From contig JAJNNQ010000024.1 in the NCBI GenBank assembly GCA_027886175.1, positions 8,974,001 through 9,038,000 of the forward strand: a stretch of 64,000 nucleotides of DNA. Direction: 5' to 3'. Shown here in pieces: positions 50,966 to 62,817 of this stretch (position 1 is the first letter of the stretch; each line of letters opens with the position of its first letter). The DNA is from Phylloscopus collybita. Its lineage: Eukaryota > Chordata > Aves > Passeriformes > Phylloscopidae. Position numbers and translations under genes: made by a program. The notes under the pieces are model-generated. The model was not told the DNA's origin. It did not search any database and saw only the letters and a program-made list of their open reading frames with translations.

Positions 50966-53068
50966 ATCCAGATGGAGCCCAAGCCACCTGCTGTATTTTG
51001 TTCCACTGCCAGTGAGAACTGAGAGAGGAGAAACCAAGAGGGATCTCCAGCACAATGTTTTGTGCAAAATCCTTCCCTGGCTGATCCCTACAGTGCTGTA
51101 AAAGCAGCAAACACACTGTGCCCATCTCGTGATACCTTGTTCTGTTTTCTGGATCTTGTGTGCATCACTCTATAGCCCAGCCAAGACCATAGAATTTAAT
51201 TTCCATTTCTCTGTAACACAATCTTTGCCCTTGCAGCTCAGGTTGCTTTTAGTACCCTAAAAAGAAATAATGGAGCAAAGCAGAAAGTGGAGGCTTTTCA
51301 GCCTTTGTTAGTAAACAAGCAAACAAATAATATGATACAGAAGCTGACAACCCATCTGCAAGGAATTAGAGAAAGTTGTTCCAGATAATCATAAATGTAT
51401 GTGTTTACCACATTATCATTTATTTTCTTCTTTATAGTCTAAAGAAATCACAGGTAGTGAATGTTTCCCTGGACAAAACTTGTTAAATACCTTGTCAGTG
51501 ATCAATGGAAAGAGAGAGTTTAAGCTATTTAAAGATTTATGAAATCCTGAATGGAGGTTTAGAATTACAGGTGAGAGACCAGGCTGACTGAAAGCTCTCA
51601 GTTCAGGCTCAGAGCCATGAAATGCTTCTTGAACTCTGCTGCTGGCCACCAAGCATGTTCTTATTTTGGGATAGCACAAACTCTCTGTTAGAGTAAGAGT
51701 AAGAGGCAGATATACATCTCTCTAGAGACAGCTGCAGGGTGTGCAGGCCATGTAGTGTCTGAAAATGCTGAGAAAGCCAACAGGTCTCTTGGACTCTGCT
51801 AATCACTTGCATTATATGAAATAATATGGTTTCTTAAGGTCCTACTTTTTCTTTTTGTCATGTTAGATATACAGCTGCACACACGCTACAGGAATCTGTT
51901 GATTCCTGGCTGAGCCCCAAATTTGCCTTGGCTCATTCTGCTTGATTCATTCTCTTGTGACTGCTAAATTATTTTTCATTTCTTTTACCTCTTTGATTTA
52001 CTCTTGCCCCTTTTCTCCACACACATGCTATCTTGACTACTTTTTTGAAGGAACAGCTTGTGCAAGATCAGAAAAAGATTCTTTGGAACATATTTGGAAG
52101 GTTCACCCTTGAGCTTTGTTTGATTTTAGAATCTCTTGCAAGATGAAGAGTGAGATGTGTTATCTTTATAAAATAGATGCAGCATTTTAGGCTAACTGTA
52201 AAAAATCAGCAGAAGCATATTAGCTTAATGGAAGTGCAGTGCTTCAATAAAGTCAGTGATAATAATTATAATAATACTTTTGAATTGGTCTATTCCATGA
52301 TAAAATGCTCAAAGCAGATATTGAAGCTTGTTGGAGTAGAGGCCGAGATTTAGTGGGATTTGGGTTAGTAGTTGGACATTCCAATAGACCAAGAGTATTA
52401 GTTGTTCAAACTCTGAAAACAAGAGCTTTTCTTATCTGTATCTGACTTCTGGCTGCTACAACGTATATTAAGTAGGAACGCAAAAATTATTACATTTTTT
52501 CGTAGTCTTAATTTTAAATTTTATTTTACTGGTGCTGATCTGCAGCAAGAACGTTAACTATGTTAGGATTCCAAGATCACCACAGAGAATTTGTCTTAAT
52601 GGCTTGTTGGTTTCTTTCCTGAAATATTATTTCTAGTATGAATGTTTAATAACCAAAAAAAAAACAGCACTCCAGGACCTATATACACTATGGAAGAAAG
52701 ATTTCCAAATGTCTCAAAAGCCGGATTTTTTGTCTTTCATTGCTGATTTAGACAATAGAGAATTGTTGGCTTGTTCTGTAGTCTTATTCCATTGGTAGGG
52801 TTATCTTTTAATATGCTACTGTGTACCATAGTGAATGTTAATTGTTACTAGACTGCAGCAGCTAATAATAACTAGGTTATTGTCAATTCTGTGGAAAATT
52901 ATTTGGAGAATAAAAAAATACGAATCACAGACAGCTCTTAATGCTTAATTAGCAGGGTCTTCAACTACCTTCCTTATGATGAACCATTTCTCTGCATATT
53001 TTTTATTTTAACACTGGACCAAAATGGGCCATTTAAAGCACATTTGAAATGATAAAAATCGTTATAAT
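50966..53068. other. Unique non-coding DNA
   Basis: No recognised gene or transposon. Confidence 0.5.
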
Positions 53069-53173
53069 GTGGTTGGGTTTTTTGTTTGTTGGTTGTGGTT
53101 CATTGGTTGGTTGGTGGAGGGTTTTTTGGTTTGTTTGGTTTGGTTTGGTTTGGTTTTTTTGGTTCTTTTTGTT
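53069..53173. repeat. G/T-rich low-complexity tract with GGTTT units
   Basis: It contains interrupted GGTT and then GGTTT units (four or more near 53128-53160). The tryptophan/phenylalanine-rich frame across it is an artefact of the repeat. Confidence 0.85.
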
Positions 53174-53805
53174 ATTTTGTGAGGAAATACATCAGAGCAG
53201 GTCAGGCCATAACTGGTGCTGTAGTGTCATTCTGGCTGCTGTAGCATTTCCATTGTGAGTCCATTGTTTTGCACAATTCTTAAAAGTCAAAAAATGACAT
53301 GTTTTAATAGTTATCCTACTGAAAATAGGGCAACATTGTGCATGTATAGCTTACATGCTTAGTTATTTTCTCATGTTCCATTAAAACTACATAGTTACAT
53401 ATTTTATGTATAAAAATAGATTAAGCTTATAAGAATAAGAAAATTTCTTTGCTGCACTGTCAAGTAAGTTAATTGCTTACATGTCTGCTCTACTAGAATT
53501 ATCCTGTTTTAAAATACTTTATGTTCAGTCTTGGAGAGTTGGTTTCTGTAAATGAAACAGCTTTCCAAATCATAGGGTTTCAGTGGACTATCATTGTAGA
53601 GTTTGCATGGTATTAAAAAATTCATTGTTTTAAAGGAGAAAACATCTTAATTTCCTGAACTATCTGACAACTCATTAACTGAACTCATGTTTCTTTTTAA
53701 CTGAGCAAATGCCTTGAAAATCACCCCTAAACCAAGTCCAAATAAAGAAATTAAGCAAAAGCATTTGAATTTAGATACTTATATTAAAAGCATTTCTGTA
53801 ATATC
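53174..53805. other. Unique non-coding DNA
   Basis: No recognised gene or repeat. Confidence 0.45.
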
Positions 53806-53975
53806 TTTTGGGGGTTTTGTGGGGTTTTTTGGGGTTTTGTTTGGTTGGTTGGTTGGGTTTTGGTTTTTTTTGTGTGGTTGTTTTTCTTTTTTTTCTTTTT
53901 TTGTTGTTGGTTTTTGGGGGTTGTTTTGGGGGGGGGGGGGGGGTGTCATTTGTTTGTTTGTGGTTTTCTTTTTTT
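53806..53975 (+). repeat. G/T-rich tract with a run of 16 G; G-quadruplex candidate
   Basis: G tracts of 5, 4 and 4 bases at 53810-53814, 53821-53824 and 53831-53834 are spaced by 6-base loops. They are followed by GG and GGG tracts, then T-rich sequence, then G5 at 53916-53920 and sixteen consecutive G at 53928-53943. The + strand meets the usual sequence rule for G-quadruplex formation around the 16-G run. Confidence 0.85.
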
Positions 53976-54024
53976 TTGAATTAAATTAGATTATTTTGGA
54001 TCTGACCTTGTAGAGGCATAACCC

Positions 54025-54230
54025 CAGGATGGGTCAGGCTGGAAGAGACCACAGCTGGTCCCATCTCCCTGCTCAAGCAGGGCCATCCCGGAGCACATGG
54101 CACAGGAGTGCATCCAGATAGTTCCTGAAAATCTCCAGTGAGGGAGACTCCACACCCTCTCTGGACAACCTGTTCCTGTGCTTGGTCACTGCAGAGCAAA
54201 GAAAGCTCTTCCTCATATTCAGGTGGTTGA
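54025..54230 (-). mobile_element. CR1 LINE 3' fragment, antisense
   Basis: The + strand reads 'gatgggtcaggctggaagag', 'ctccctgctcaagcagggcc', 'gagcacatggcacagga', 'ctccagtgagggagactcca' and 'ctcttcctcatattcaggtgg'. This is the reverse complement of an avian CR1 3' region in correct order. The octamer tail is lost. The minus-strand frames at 53981-54291 are remnants of its ORF2 end. Confidence 0.88.
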
Positions 54231-56509
54231 ATGGGTGAATAAGAAAGAAGAAAATAATAGCTGTCATTAAGTGCTCATTGTGAATATACAAGCAGAGGTT
54301 GTACCTTCATTTGTCTTCTGGGGAAGCTACGCTGGCTTTAGGGAACACTGTTGTTGGTTCCTTTGTGATCCTCAACATTTAAGAGTTTTGAAATGGGACC
54401 TGAATATAGTAAAAAGTAAAAAAATGGGCAAACTTTCAAAAACTGTCCCACATACATATGACAACCACCCTGTAATTCTGGTAGCTTAGTTTAGAGTATT
54501 TACATTGACTGTATTTTCATTTTAGAATTGCAGCAGTGTGCTACAGATGCTGCATCAGGGCAATGACACAGCCCATTATTTGATGGGCCTCCATATTTGC
54601 TTACTTTTAAGACAACATAAAATTGTGAAAGGATGAAAACATATGGCACGTAATTATACTTAATTGTGGAATTTAGCTTGAAATGCAAACTGCTGCCTTC
54701 ATAACCTGCTTCCTCTGAAGGCCATTGTTTAGGCCCCAGTCAGATAAGGGTTATGTGTAGAAGACAGAGAGTCAAATCTCATGCAGCATATCATCACATC
54801 AGAGACTTGATAAGTAGCCAAGAAGGCTGGAATGCTGCCAGCCAGGCCATATTTAATTTCTGTATCATTTATACTGCTGGCTGTGATGCATGGTACTATA
54901 TTTTCATCCTGCTTCCTATACTTAAATGAGTTCATGGCAGGGGGATGCTGAGAGAAATCACAGCGTTTCTGCCTTAGAGAGTGTGTATTATTATCACCAT
55001 GAAGGATAAACTTGAAAATGGTTTCATGTACAAAGGACTCTTCCCTCCTTCTGCCCTCAAAAGACTCAGAGCAAGCTCACCAAAAGGCCTGGGGAGAAAC
55101 TGTGAAGTCTTAAGTCAGAATGAAGTCCTCGCTCTGCAGTTTTAGCAATTTTTGCTACAGCCTTCACTGTTTACCCAGCCCAAGCTAATCTGCCTTCTAG
55201 TGATGACCTCTCTGTCTAGAGGGTCATGTAAACTCTCTTAGGCGATGTCTATGCTGATCCTTTGTGTGTGTGTGAATTTCAATGACATTTTACATTAAGG
55301 CTAGAATAAATACCAACAGGGTGTTTTGCCAAGGGCTTGGTCAGCAGTCTTCAAAACCGACGGGATTAAATTAGAAAGAGCAGGGGAAATGTCTTGATGT
55401 GCAAGAAAGAGAGATATGAAAGATTCAGAAGAGCTGAGAAGTGTTTGTAGTATCACTCGGGGTACAGGCTCTAGAGAGTACAAATCAGGATTGGAAAAAA
55501 ACAAACCCACCTTTTTGTACAAAGCATCTGTTTTTGAAACTTTCTGCCTAGAAAAGATGTAAGGGAGCTAAGCATTGTTTGTATCAGTATAAAACCAGTA
55601 TCATATTTGCAAATGGTGAACATTATGAAGTATTTATCAAGCTAACATTTTCATTGGGTAATATTTCAAAAATAACCAACCCTTTGTATTGAGATTAAGA
55701 TGTAAGATAACTGCATTTAGTACTCTGGAAAGTACTAAATGTCTTAGAAATTAAAGCAGGGCATTCACTTTAGCAATGCCCTGAAACACGATATGTACCG
55801 AGAAGTGGAACAGAGTGGTTTCAGGTAGCAAAAAAAGGCTGGGGAAAGTAACACTGCAGGCTTTAGCACACATTGCTCTTGACTAATGAATCACTTCCCT
55901 GGATTTGGTTTCTAGTGTAAAAGGTGAAGAAAATAAACACCTCCAATTCCACCCTATTAGCTGATGTTTGTGGAGTAGCTGATGAATGAGGAGAAGTAAG
56001 TGTTAAGTGCCATTACCACAACAAGTATTCTTGCTGTGATATTTGGATTGCAAGAGAATCTAAACCTTCAGACTTTTCTTGTTAATGAAATCTCAGTTAA
56101 GAATATGACATCTTAATACTGAAATAATTAGGACATCTTTAGGACTTAAGGGTCGGGAGGATTATGGACTTATTGACCCTATAGACAGAGATGAAGTATT
56201 TTCTATTTCCTTTCTTGCTAGAGACATGCAAAACTCATTATCACTAAGTATGATGTATGTAGCAACAGTTATCCCCATTTCCATCTCCTAAACACCAATC
56301 TAGCCCCAAATCCAATCTGGTAAACTTTGTTCCATAGATTTTTAGGGTGATATTGTCTTTTATTTTTTCATGTTTTTAAAAATGCACCATTCCTCTGAGA
56401 CCTTTATAAAAGCATTTTACAAAGACATCAGAAAGTTTCAAAAGCTGCAACTGAGCAACTTACCTGGTGCAATACAGTAAAGTAGCAAGTCCTCTGTGCC
56501 TTTTGTCTA
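54231..56509. other. Unique non-coding DNA
   Basis: No recognised gene or transposon. Confidence 0.5.
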
Positions 56510-56533
56510 TTTTTTTTTTTTTTTTTTTTTTTG
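56510..56533. repeat. Poly-T tract (24)
   Basis: Uninterrupted T run. Confidence 0.9.
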
Positions 56534-56712
56534 CTTGCTAAACATGTGCAGGAAGGATGCAAAAAAGATTTGCAAACATTTATCTCCTTTAATCATGAGA
56601 AAAATATCTTCCATGAAGCTTTTCTGCCATGTTCAGAATTCTCTCCAGTTTTACTTTCCTGCAGGGGCATTCAGTGTCACAAATAGTTGATGTAGTCGTC
56701 AGACTGAAATGT

Positions 56713-56790
56713 CTTTTTTTTTTTTTTTTTTTCTTGTCTTTTTTTTTTTCTTTTTTCTTTTTTTTTTTTTTTTCTTTTTTTTTTTTTTTT
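56713..56790. repeat. Interrupted poly-T tract (78 bases)
   Basis: T runs broken by a few C and one G. It lies 180 bases after another poly-T run. Confidence 0.9.
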
Positions 56791-57884
56791 GTCTTCTCTT
56801 TAAATATTCCAGGAGTCTGACTTGAATAGTTATGATTTCCAGATTGTTAGAAACATGGTTATACTGCTTCCTAGTGGGGAATGAAAGAATATCTTGTTCT
56901 CATTTGATGAAACTTTTTTTATCATTATGCTTGTGCAGCTTTTTTGTTTTGTTCTAGTTTTTTAATTCTTTGGTACAGCACCAGAGTATTTAGAGCTCTA
57001 CTCTTTTCTATTGTATGGCTTTATATGAGTGAAGATTGACTTCAGTGAATCTGTCCTAGCTGACAGCAGTATGTGTAAGAGAATATAAAAGCAGAATGCC
57101 TTGCTGTTTTACAAGGAGTCTTTACTGCAGGCTACAGCATGCTGCTTACAATCCAAGACAATAAATCACCTAGGCTAGTGGCTTTAATCTCCCCTGGAGA
57201 TGGGCAAGCAAAATATTTTTTTTCCTTTAGCTCTGCTGTGACTTATCTCTGTTGGATAGCACCACACACTTCTAAAAATATGTTTTCTAGGGAGGTAGAG
57301 AAAATGTAAGTAACCCAGAATATGCAGAGAGCCATTAGAAACCAGTATGACAGAGGGAAATATCTGTCAATGAGAGAGATGATTGCTTTTTGAAGCATTC
57401 ATTGGGAAAGAAGTGACACCGTGCACTGACCTCTCCAGGAGAACAAAGCTGTGAGTACCTCCAGTGCATTAGTGGTGTTTGTCTGGAGCTACAGATGCTG
57501 GGCTGAGACTCAGGAGAGCTGCAGACAGCTCTGGCTCCTGCCATCAATTCCCTGCAAACTGTTGGGAATGTACCACCCAGCACCACAGTTCAGCACTGGC
57601 AAAAGGGCAGTGTTATTTTTCCACCTTTCTCTGCTTTTGACTGCCATTATTTATTTTCAGTGCTTAAATAGTCTCACTAATTTTTAGTGAAATTGTGGAA
57701 GCAATGAGGTGCTACTGAGTGTGTGAGTGGTGGGGCTGCACTCCAGAGCAGAACAGATTCATGCAGTCTGTTTAAAAAACACACAGAGCTGGAGGTCCCA
57801 GTGTCTGAATCTGGGAACTCAGTAGCTCAGCAGTAAAAATTCTTCCTTGTGTCCTTGCAAGGAGCATACTTTGTTTCTCTCTTC

Positions 57885-57886
<2 letters not shown>
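56791..57886. other. Unique non-coding DNA
   Basis: No recognised gene or transposon. The overlapping frames at 57335-57687 lack supporting signals. Confidence 0.45.

Positions 57887-57917
<31 letters not shown>
57887..57917. repeat. Poly-T tract (31)
   Basis: Uninterrupted T run, 80 bases before the TTTTC array. Confidence 0.9.
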
Positions 57918-57919
<2 letters not shown>

Positions 57920-57996
57920 CTAGAATCCCAACTCTGCTCAGAATCAAATGAGAAATATGTTAGCAGAGTCCACATTTTCATGTTTGGGGTGGCTTC

Positions 57997-58094
57997 TTTT
58001 TTCTTTTCTTTTCTTTTCTTTTCTTTTCTTTTCTTTTCTTTTCTTTTCTTTTCTTTTCTTTTCTTTTCTTTTCTTTTCTTTTCTTTTCTTTTCT
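57997..58094. repeat. (TTTTC)n pentanucleotide microsatellite, about 19 units
   Basis: C occurs every fifth base from 58003 to 58093 without error, giving 19 perfect units (GAAAA on the minus strand). The purity suggests recent expansion and probable length polymorphism. The Lys/Arg/Glu and Phe/Leu/Ser repeat frames over it are artefacts. Confidence 0.97.
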
Positions 58095-58163
58095 GTGTGG
58101 GTTTTTTTTTTTGTTTGGTTGGTTTTGGTTTTGGTGGGTTTTCGTTTGTTTGTTTGTTTGTTT
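58095..58163. repeat. G/T-rich tract ending in (GTTT)5
   Basis: A T run, then TTGG/TTTTGG units, then five GTTT units at 58144-58163, directly abutting the pentanucleotide array. Confidence 0.88.
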
Positions 58164-60149
58164 AAGTAGTTCCAATTCTCTAAAGCTATTTTCCACTTTC
58201 AGCTGGTCTTCTTCCAAGACTCCATGGCTCATGAACCTACCTACTATTGTAATGTCTCAATTTAGATGGTAAAAAACAGAACTGTTTCTACCTCAGAATA
58301 GCTGTGATCCCTTCTTATATTTGTAATAAGGGCTGAATTTGTGATTATGCCATTCACAATCATGTTTTTTGTCAGACGTGCTTATATATTGATTCATTGT
58401 AGTGAGACAGCTGATAAAATGCCTAATAAAAAAAATAGATTCTGTTCCTAGTACATGAAGATTTTCCTTATATGTGCTGCTGTTAATAAGGGTTGTGTAT
58501 ATGATTCCCTTGCACATTAAAATTAAAACCTATCCCTTTTTATTTACTCAGCAATATACACAGAAGTAGTGTTGCCTAACATTTAGAATTTCATTACTGA
58601 AAGTTTGTTCAACCCAGGGTGCATCTAAATTCACCCATTTGGTTGCTAGGGCTCCAAAGAACTGAGTGCATGAGCACTTGTGGGAATTTGTCCCTCAAAG
58701 GGGTTGCAGAAGGAACCGTATTCTGGTGCTCCAGGTGGGCCAGCATTCCATGTGAGCTGCTCTTGTCACATTCCCACCTGAGGAGCACATCCCTGCCTGC
58801 AAAGGTTTGGCTTTTCCCCCATTCTGTTTTGGTGCTTTGTGCCTGCCCCAACCCCAGCCCTGCTCCTGAGTTTAAGTCACTGTTTATCGAGAGCAGGACA
58901 GGAGAAAAATGAGCATTTGGATCCCCCTGTCAGACTCTAATGTGCAAGGTTTTGCGGGGGGGGGTGTGATTTTTTTTTTATTGTGCTGATTTGTAGGGAC
59001 TGTTCTCGAAGGTTAAGTGGGACTGAATTATTTTACAAAACTGAAAGCTGTGGGCAATTTTTGTGGCTACTGGTGATGAGGTGTTTCTTTTCAAAATAAA
59101 GCAACAGGCTCCTGTAAATGACTAGCAGGATCATTTCTTTCTTTTAAGTCAGAAACAGCTATCAGCTTTCAATGGTAAATTGCAGCTGAAGTTATTATTT
59201 CCATGTTCAGAAAGGCAATATAAAAATAATCTGAACTAACTCATACACTAACTGATTCTGCTGTGCTTAATCAGCTTAAATATCATTTTACTGTCCAAGA
59301 GGTCTTACTTAGTTTAATAGAACTAAAAGCTGTTTCTGTTTATGTTCACCATTAGTGAGGATATCATGGTTTTTTTCCCCCATGATTAGAGTGATGCTTT
59401 CAGCAGTAATTCTGTTTACTCAGGAACTTGTCCTAATCTGAATGAAAATACACAGAAATGCAGGAAAGCCAAGAAAAGCTAGTGATTTTGCTTTGCTGTC
59501 TAAGTAACCAGGGACAGCATAATGCACAAGCTTTACTGATGAAGTATTTTTTCTAAAATCAACAAGTGTAAAAGTGTGTTTCTTTAACTAAATTCTATAA
59601 TAATCACTGAAACAATTGATGTAGGTAAACATTTCACTCATCAAAATACACTGAAGCTTAACAAGAAGGTAGAACAGGCTGTCACAGGTTCCATCTCTTT
59701 TGATGCCTGAAATCCAAAATTGCCAAGAGCAAATGCATGTGTAATATATGCACAGGGAAAGCCCATCTCCCAAAATCACTCCAAGGGATTTCCCAGCCCA
59801 AGGTAGTGTCTTAAATAGTCTTCAGTGGGAGTGAGTGTTCTCCATTAATTTGTCTAAATGTCTTTGACATGTAAACTTTTAGCATCATCTCTCTTTTGTG
59901 TCAGGTAATGCAATGGCTTCTGTGGCTTTTGAGAAGTCCTCTAGAGGACATAAATCTCTCACCTGCTGCCACTTACTTTTGCTGCTCTGTGGCTCCTCTG
60001 CTATATCTAGAAAAGAGTTTTCCTATCCTTGAATAAACTCTTCATAGGTATTACTACTTTCAATCCAGCCAACAGGCTACAAAGCTAATGTTTCTAACAG
60101 TGAAAGAGGATGTTTCAGTGCTCAGTGTGAAGGCTCTTGAACTTAGAAG
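58164..60149. other. Unique non-coding DNA
   Basis: No recognised gene or transposon. 58600-58900 is GC-richer, and both strands carry 80-97-codon frames with no splice or domain support. Confidence 0.45.
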
Positions 60150-60191
60150 ATTATATATATATATGTGTGTATATATATGTGTGTGTGTGTT
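60150..60191. repeat. (TA)n(TG)n microsatellite
   Basis: Alternating TA and TG dinucleotides, about 42 bases. Confidence 0.92.
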
Positions 60192-60330
60192 ATCAATGTG
60201 CTCCCAGAAGTTTGCACTGATGATGCATGGTCAGGGTCATGCACCAGTTCAAGATATGAGATGCATATTTCAGTTCATCTGTATAATGCTCACACTCAAA
60301 CAGAAAACCTAGTAGCCTTGTCATTTTTCA

Positions 60331-60430
60331 AATATATATATGTCTATATATGTGTATATATTTATTTATGTATATACATGTGTGTCTTTGTGTATTTGTG
60401 TATATATATATATATACAAATATATGTATT
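60331..60430. repeat. Degenerate TA/TG microsatellite
   Basis: About 100 bases of interrupted TA and TG dinucleotides including a pure TA run near 60401-60416. It resembles the tract 140 bases upstream. Confidence 0.9.
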
Positions 60431-62496
60431 CTTTGTGTTTTAATGCCAACTAAGTAATCATGATACAGTGAAAAACCTGGCAACTGCTTCAAAGGGGCTG
60501 GAGTCTGAGGTGAAAAATGAATAGGTTTGCTCTCATGGGGTGAAAAAGAGCCCAAGGTCTGAAACAGATGGGAGCAGTGTGAGCTGCTGTGAAATTACCT
60601 TCACCGCAGGGTTTGTGATCTTGGATGGTAAAGAAAGGGTTGAAAGAGAGCAGTGAGATGGATTTCTGAGTATATCTGTAAGGATATTTGTACATGAGAA
60701 GACACACAGGAAGGCAGAAAAATGGTACAAAGATTGGTCCATCTAAAAACTTCTTGATTATGAAGATTTTTTGACTCCTCCCCTTGTAGTACCTCCACGC
60801 TAGCTTGACTGATTGCAGTTGATAAACAGGTAATTAATCCTAGGGAAAAATATGTAAGAAATTAATCTCTATTATATATTTGCAATTTGGCATTTTGAGA
60901 TTTATGACTAGAGATGGGAAAATGCCTCTTGTTCTGCTTTTAAAGTATATGAATGGGAAACTTGCAGTGTCTCATTAACCTGAGCAATACCAAACTCCAG
61001 GCATAAAGGCTTGCATCGCTCAGGTGTGAACAACAACGAAAGGAAATTCCTATTAACTTACCATGGTATCCTTTTTTGCTGAAATACCTTTGTGCAGTGC
61101 CAAGGCATCTCTGAGGACAAGGAAGACGACTATGAATTATCTGGGCTATAGTCATCTGATTTTTCCTGTGTTCTTTTCTCATCATTTTGGAGCTTGCTCC
61201 CATTTCTGGATGTTTGTGCTGCCGAGGGGGAGCTGGGGAAGGAGGAATGATAGGAACAACAGGGCCTGGGAAATGTGGGGTATTGCTGCTGCAATGCCAT
61301 GGGCATAGCTGCCCATGGTCCAGGGGAGTTGGCAGGCCAGACATATTCTCACTTCAGCCCATTTGGCCTGAAATTCCTGCTTAATTCCAGTTAAATGTAT
61401 CATTTTAAGAACAAGGCAAAACTGGAACGAAAGAGCCGGTGTGTGGCACACATACAGTGAGTTTTTCTCCTCTCTCACACTTGCCCTCTCCTCCTTCTCC
61501 CTCCCTTTACCTGTCTTTAATCTGTGGTTTACATGCTTGTACAGTGATTCTTAGGAGATGATACAATTTCATCCTCCCAAAGCAGCAATCCTCAGCCTAT
61601 CGTTCAGCATGAAGCCTGATATACTATATATGTGATATTACAAGCCTGAAATAATGCAGCATGAATCACATATTTGATTACAAACTGCAGCCAGGCTGTT
61701 GCCCAAGCCATTCCTGATGCACATTCCTTCCGTGGCAGTGCCAGAGGCAGCTCTGAGTGAGACAGGCAAGCTCTGAGCAGCTGCTCTGCCTTCCCTGGAG
61801 CAGCAGCTCAGCAGCCCTCCATGGCCACTTGTTGTCTAGCTTGGGACATTTCTGTGTACGTTCAGAGACCTTGTGAGGGGCTGCAGAGCAGAGCTCTTCC
61901 AAAATGTGGAAGACTGAAGCTTCTAAAGTATAACTCCAGAAGTGGGGAGAAAAATAGTGTAGTATGGGGAAGGCTGACAATAGGGGATACTGTGTGTACA
62001 CATTGCTTGTTTCATGAAGCTGCCCAATATATGTTGGGCTTTAATGAGTGCTTTGTTGCTTGTCTGCAAAACCTTTGACTGCCACAGCTGGCTCCTTCAT
62101 ACAAGAATCAAAGGCAGAGTTGCAGTGAAGCCCCAGTGAAATTTGCTGCCCAATCTGCAACCTCCTGCCAGTGCTGTTAGCAAAAGGTCACATGTGATGC
62201 TACTCAGGTTCAGCTGGATGTAACTTCTCAGAGAGCCACCACAGGTCTTTTTTCCACTTTACCCACTTACCCAAAATGTGAGGTGCTCCACTGAAGTGAT
62301 GCAGTGGGATTTGTCATAGACACAGTGGGATACAGGAGCCTGTGAGCCTGATTGTGAATGAAACAGTATCTTAAGAGTTTTCAGCGGCAATGCAACTGAA
62401 TTACACTTTGCTTTTATTAATTTATTCAGCTGCATTTGTTTGACATATTCTTTTAAGCATGAAGGTGAACTAGTTTATATGTTAGTCTCTTAATTT
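60431..62496. other. Unique non-coding DNA
   Basis: No recognised gene or transposon. The longest frame, 134 codons on the minus strand at 60940-61344, has no recognisable domain or splice support. Confidence 0.45.
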
Positions 62497-62817
62497 CATA
62501 GAATCATAGAATAGTTTGTGTTGGAAGGGACCTTAAAGATCAACCAACCTCCCTGCTGTGGGACACCTTGCATTAGACCACATTGTTCAAAGCCCCATCC
62601 AACCTGGCCTGGAACACTTCCAGGGATGAGGCATCCACAGCTTCTCTGGGCAACCTGTTCCAGTGTTTTGCCACCTTCTCAGTAAAGAGTTTCCTCCTAA
62701 TATCCCATCTAAACTTACTCTCAGTTTGAAACCAATTCCCCCTTGACCTGTCACTACATGGTCTTGTAAAATAATCTCTCTCCTGTCTTGTCAGCCCCCT
62801 TCAGGTACTGGAAGGAC
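62497..62817 (-). mobile_element. CR1 LINE 3' end, antisense, 5'-truncated
   Basis: It starts with two tail octamers (catagaat catagaat) and continues 'ttggaagggaccttaaagat', 'aaagccccatccaacctggc', 'acacttccagggatgaggca', 'ctctgggcaacctgttcca' and 'tcagtaaagag.ttcctcctaat'. It fades out after 'tcaggtactggaagg'. This is a textbook reverse-complement CR1 3' UTR and ORF2 C-terminus. The sharp 62497 edge is the 3' end and the right edge is the 5' truncation. Confidence 0.95.

Noticed and set aside
53049..53989. Trp/Phe/Gly-rich small membrane-like proteins
   Set aside because: Translation of G/T-rich low-complexity DNA.
57948..58232. Phe/Ser-rich and Lys/Arg/Glu-rich repeat proteins
   Set aside because: Direct translation of the TTTTC microsatellite.
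60940..61344. 134-codon minus-strand frame
   Set aside because: No recognisable domain, splice signal or start context; composition fits chance in a GC-richer patch.
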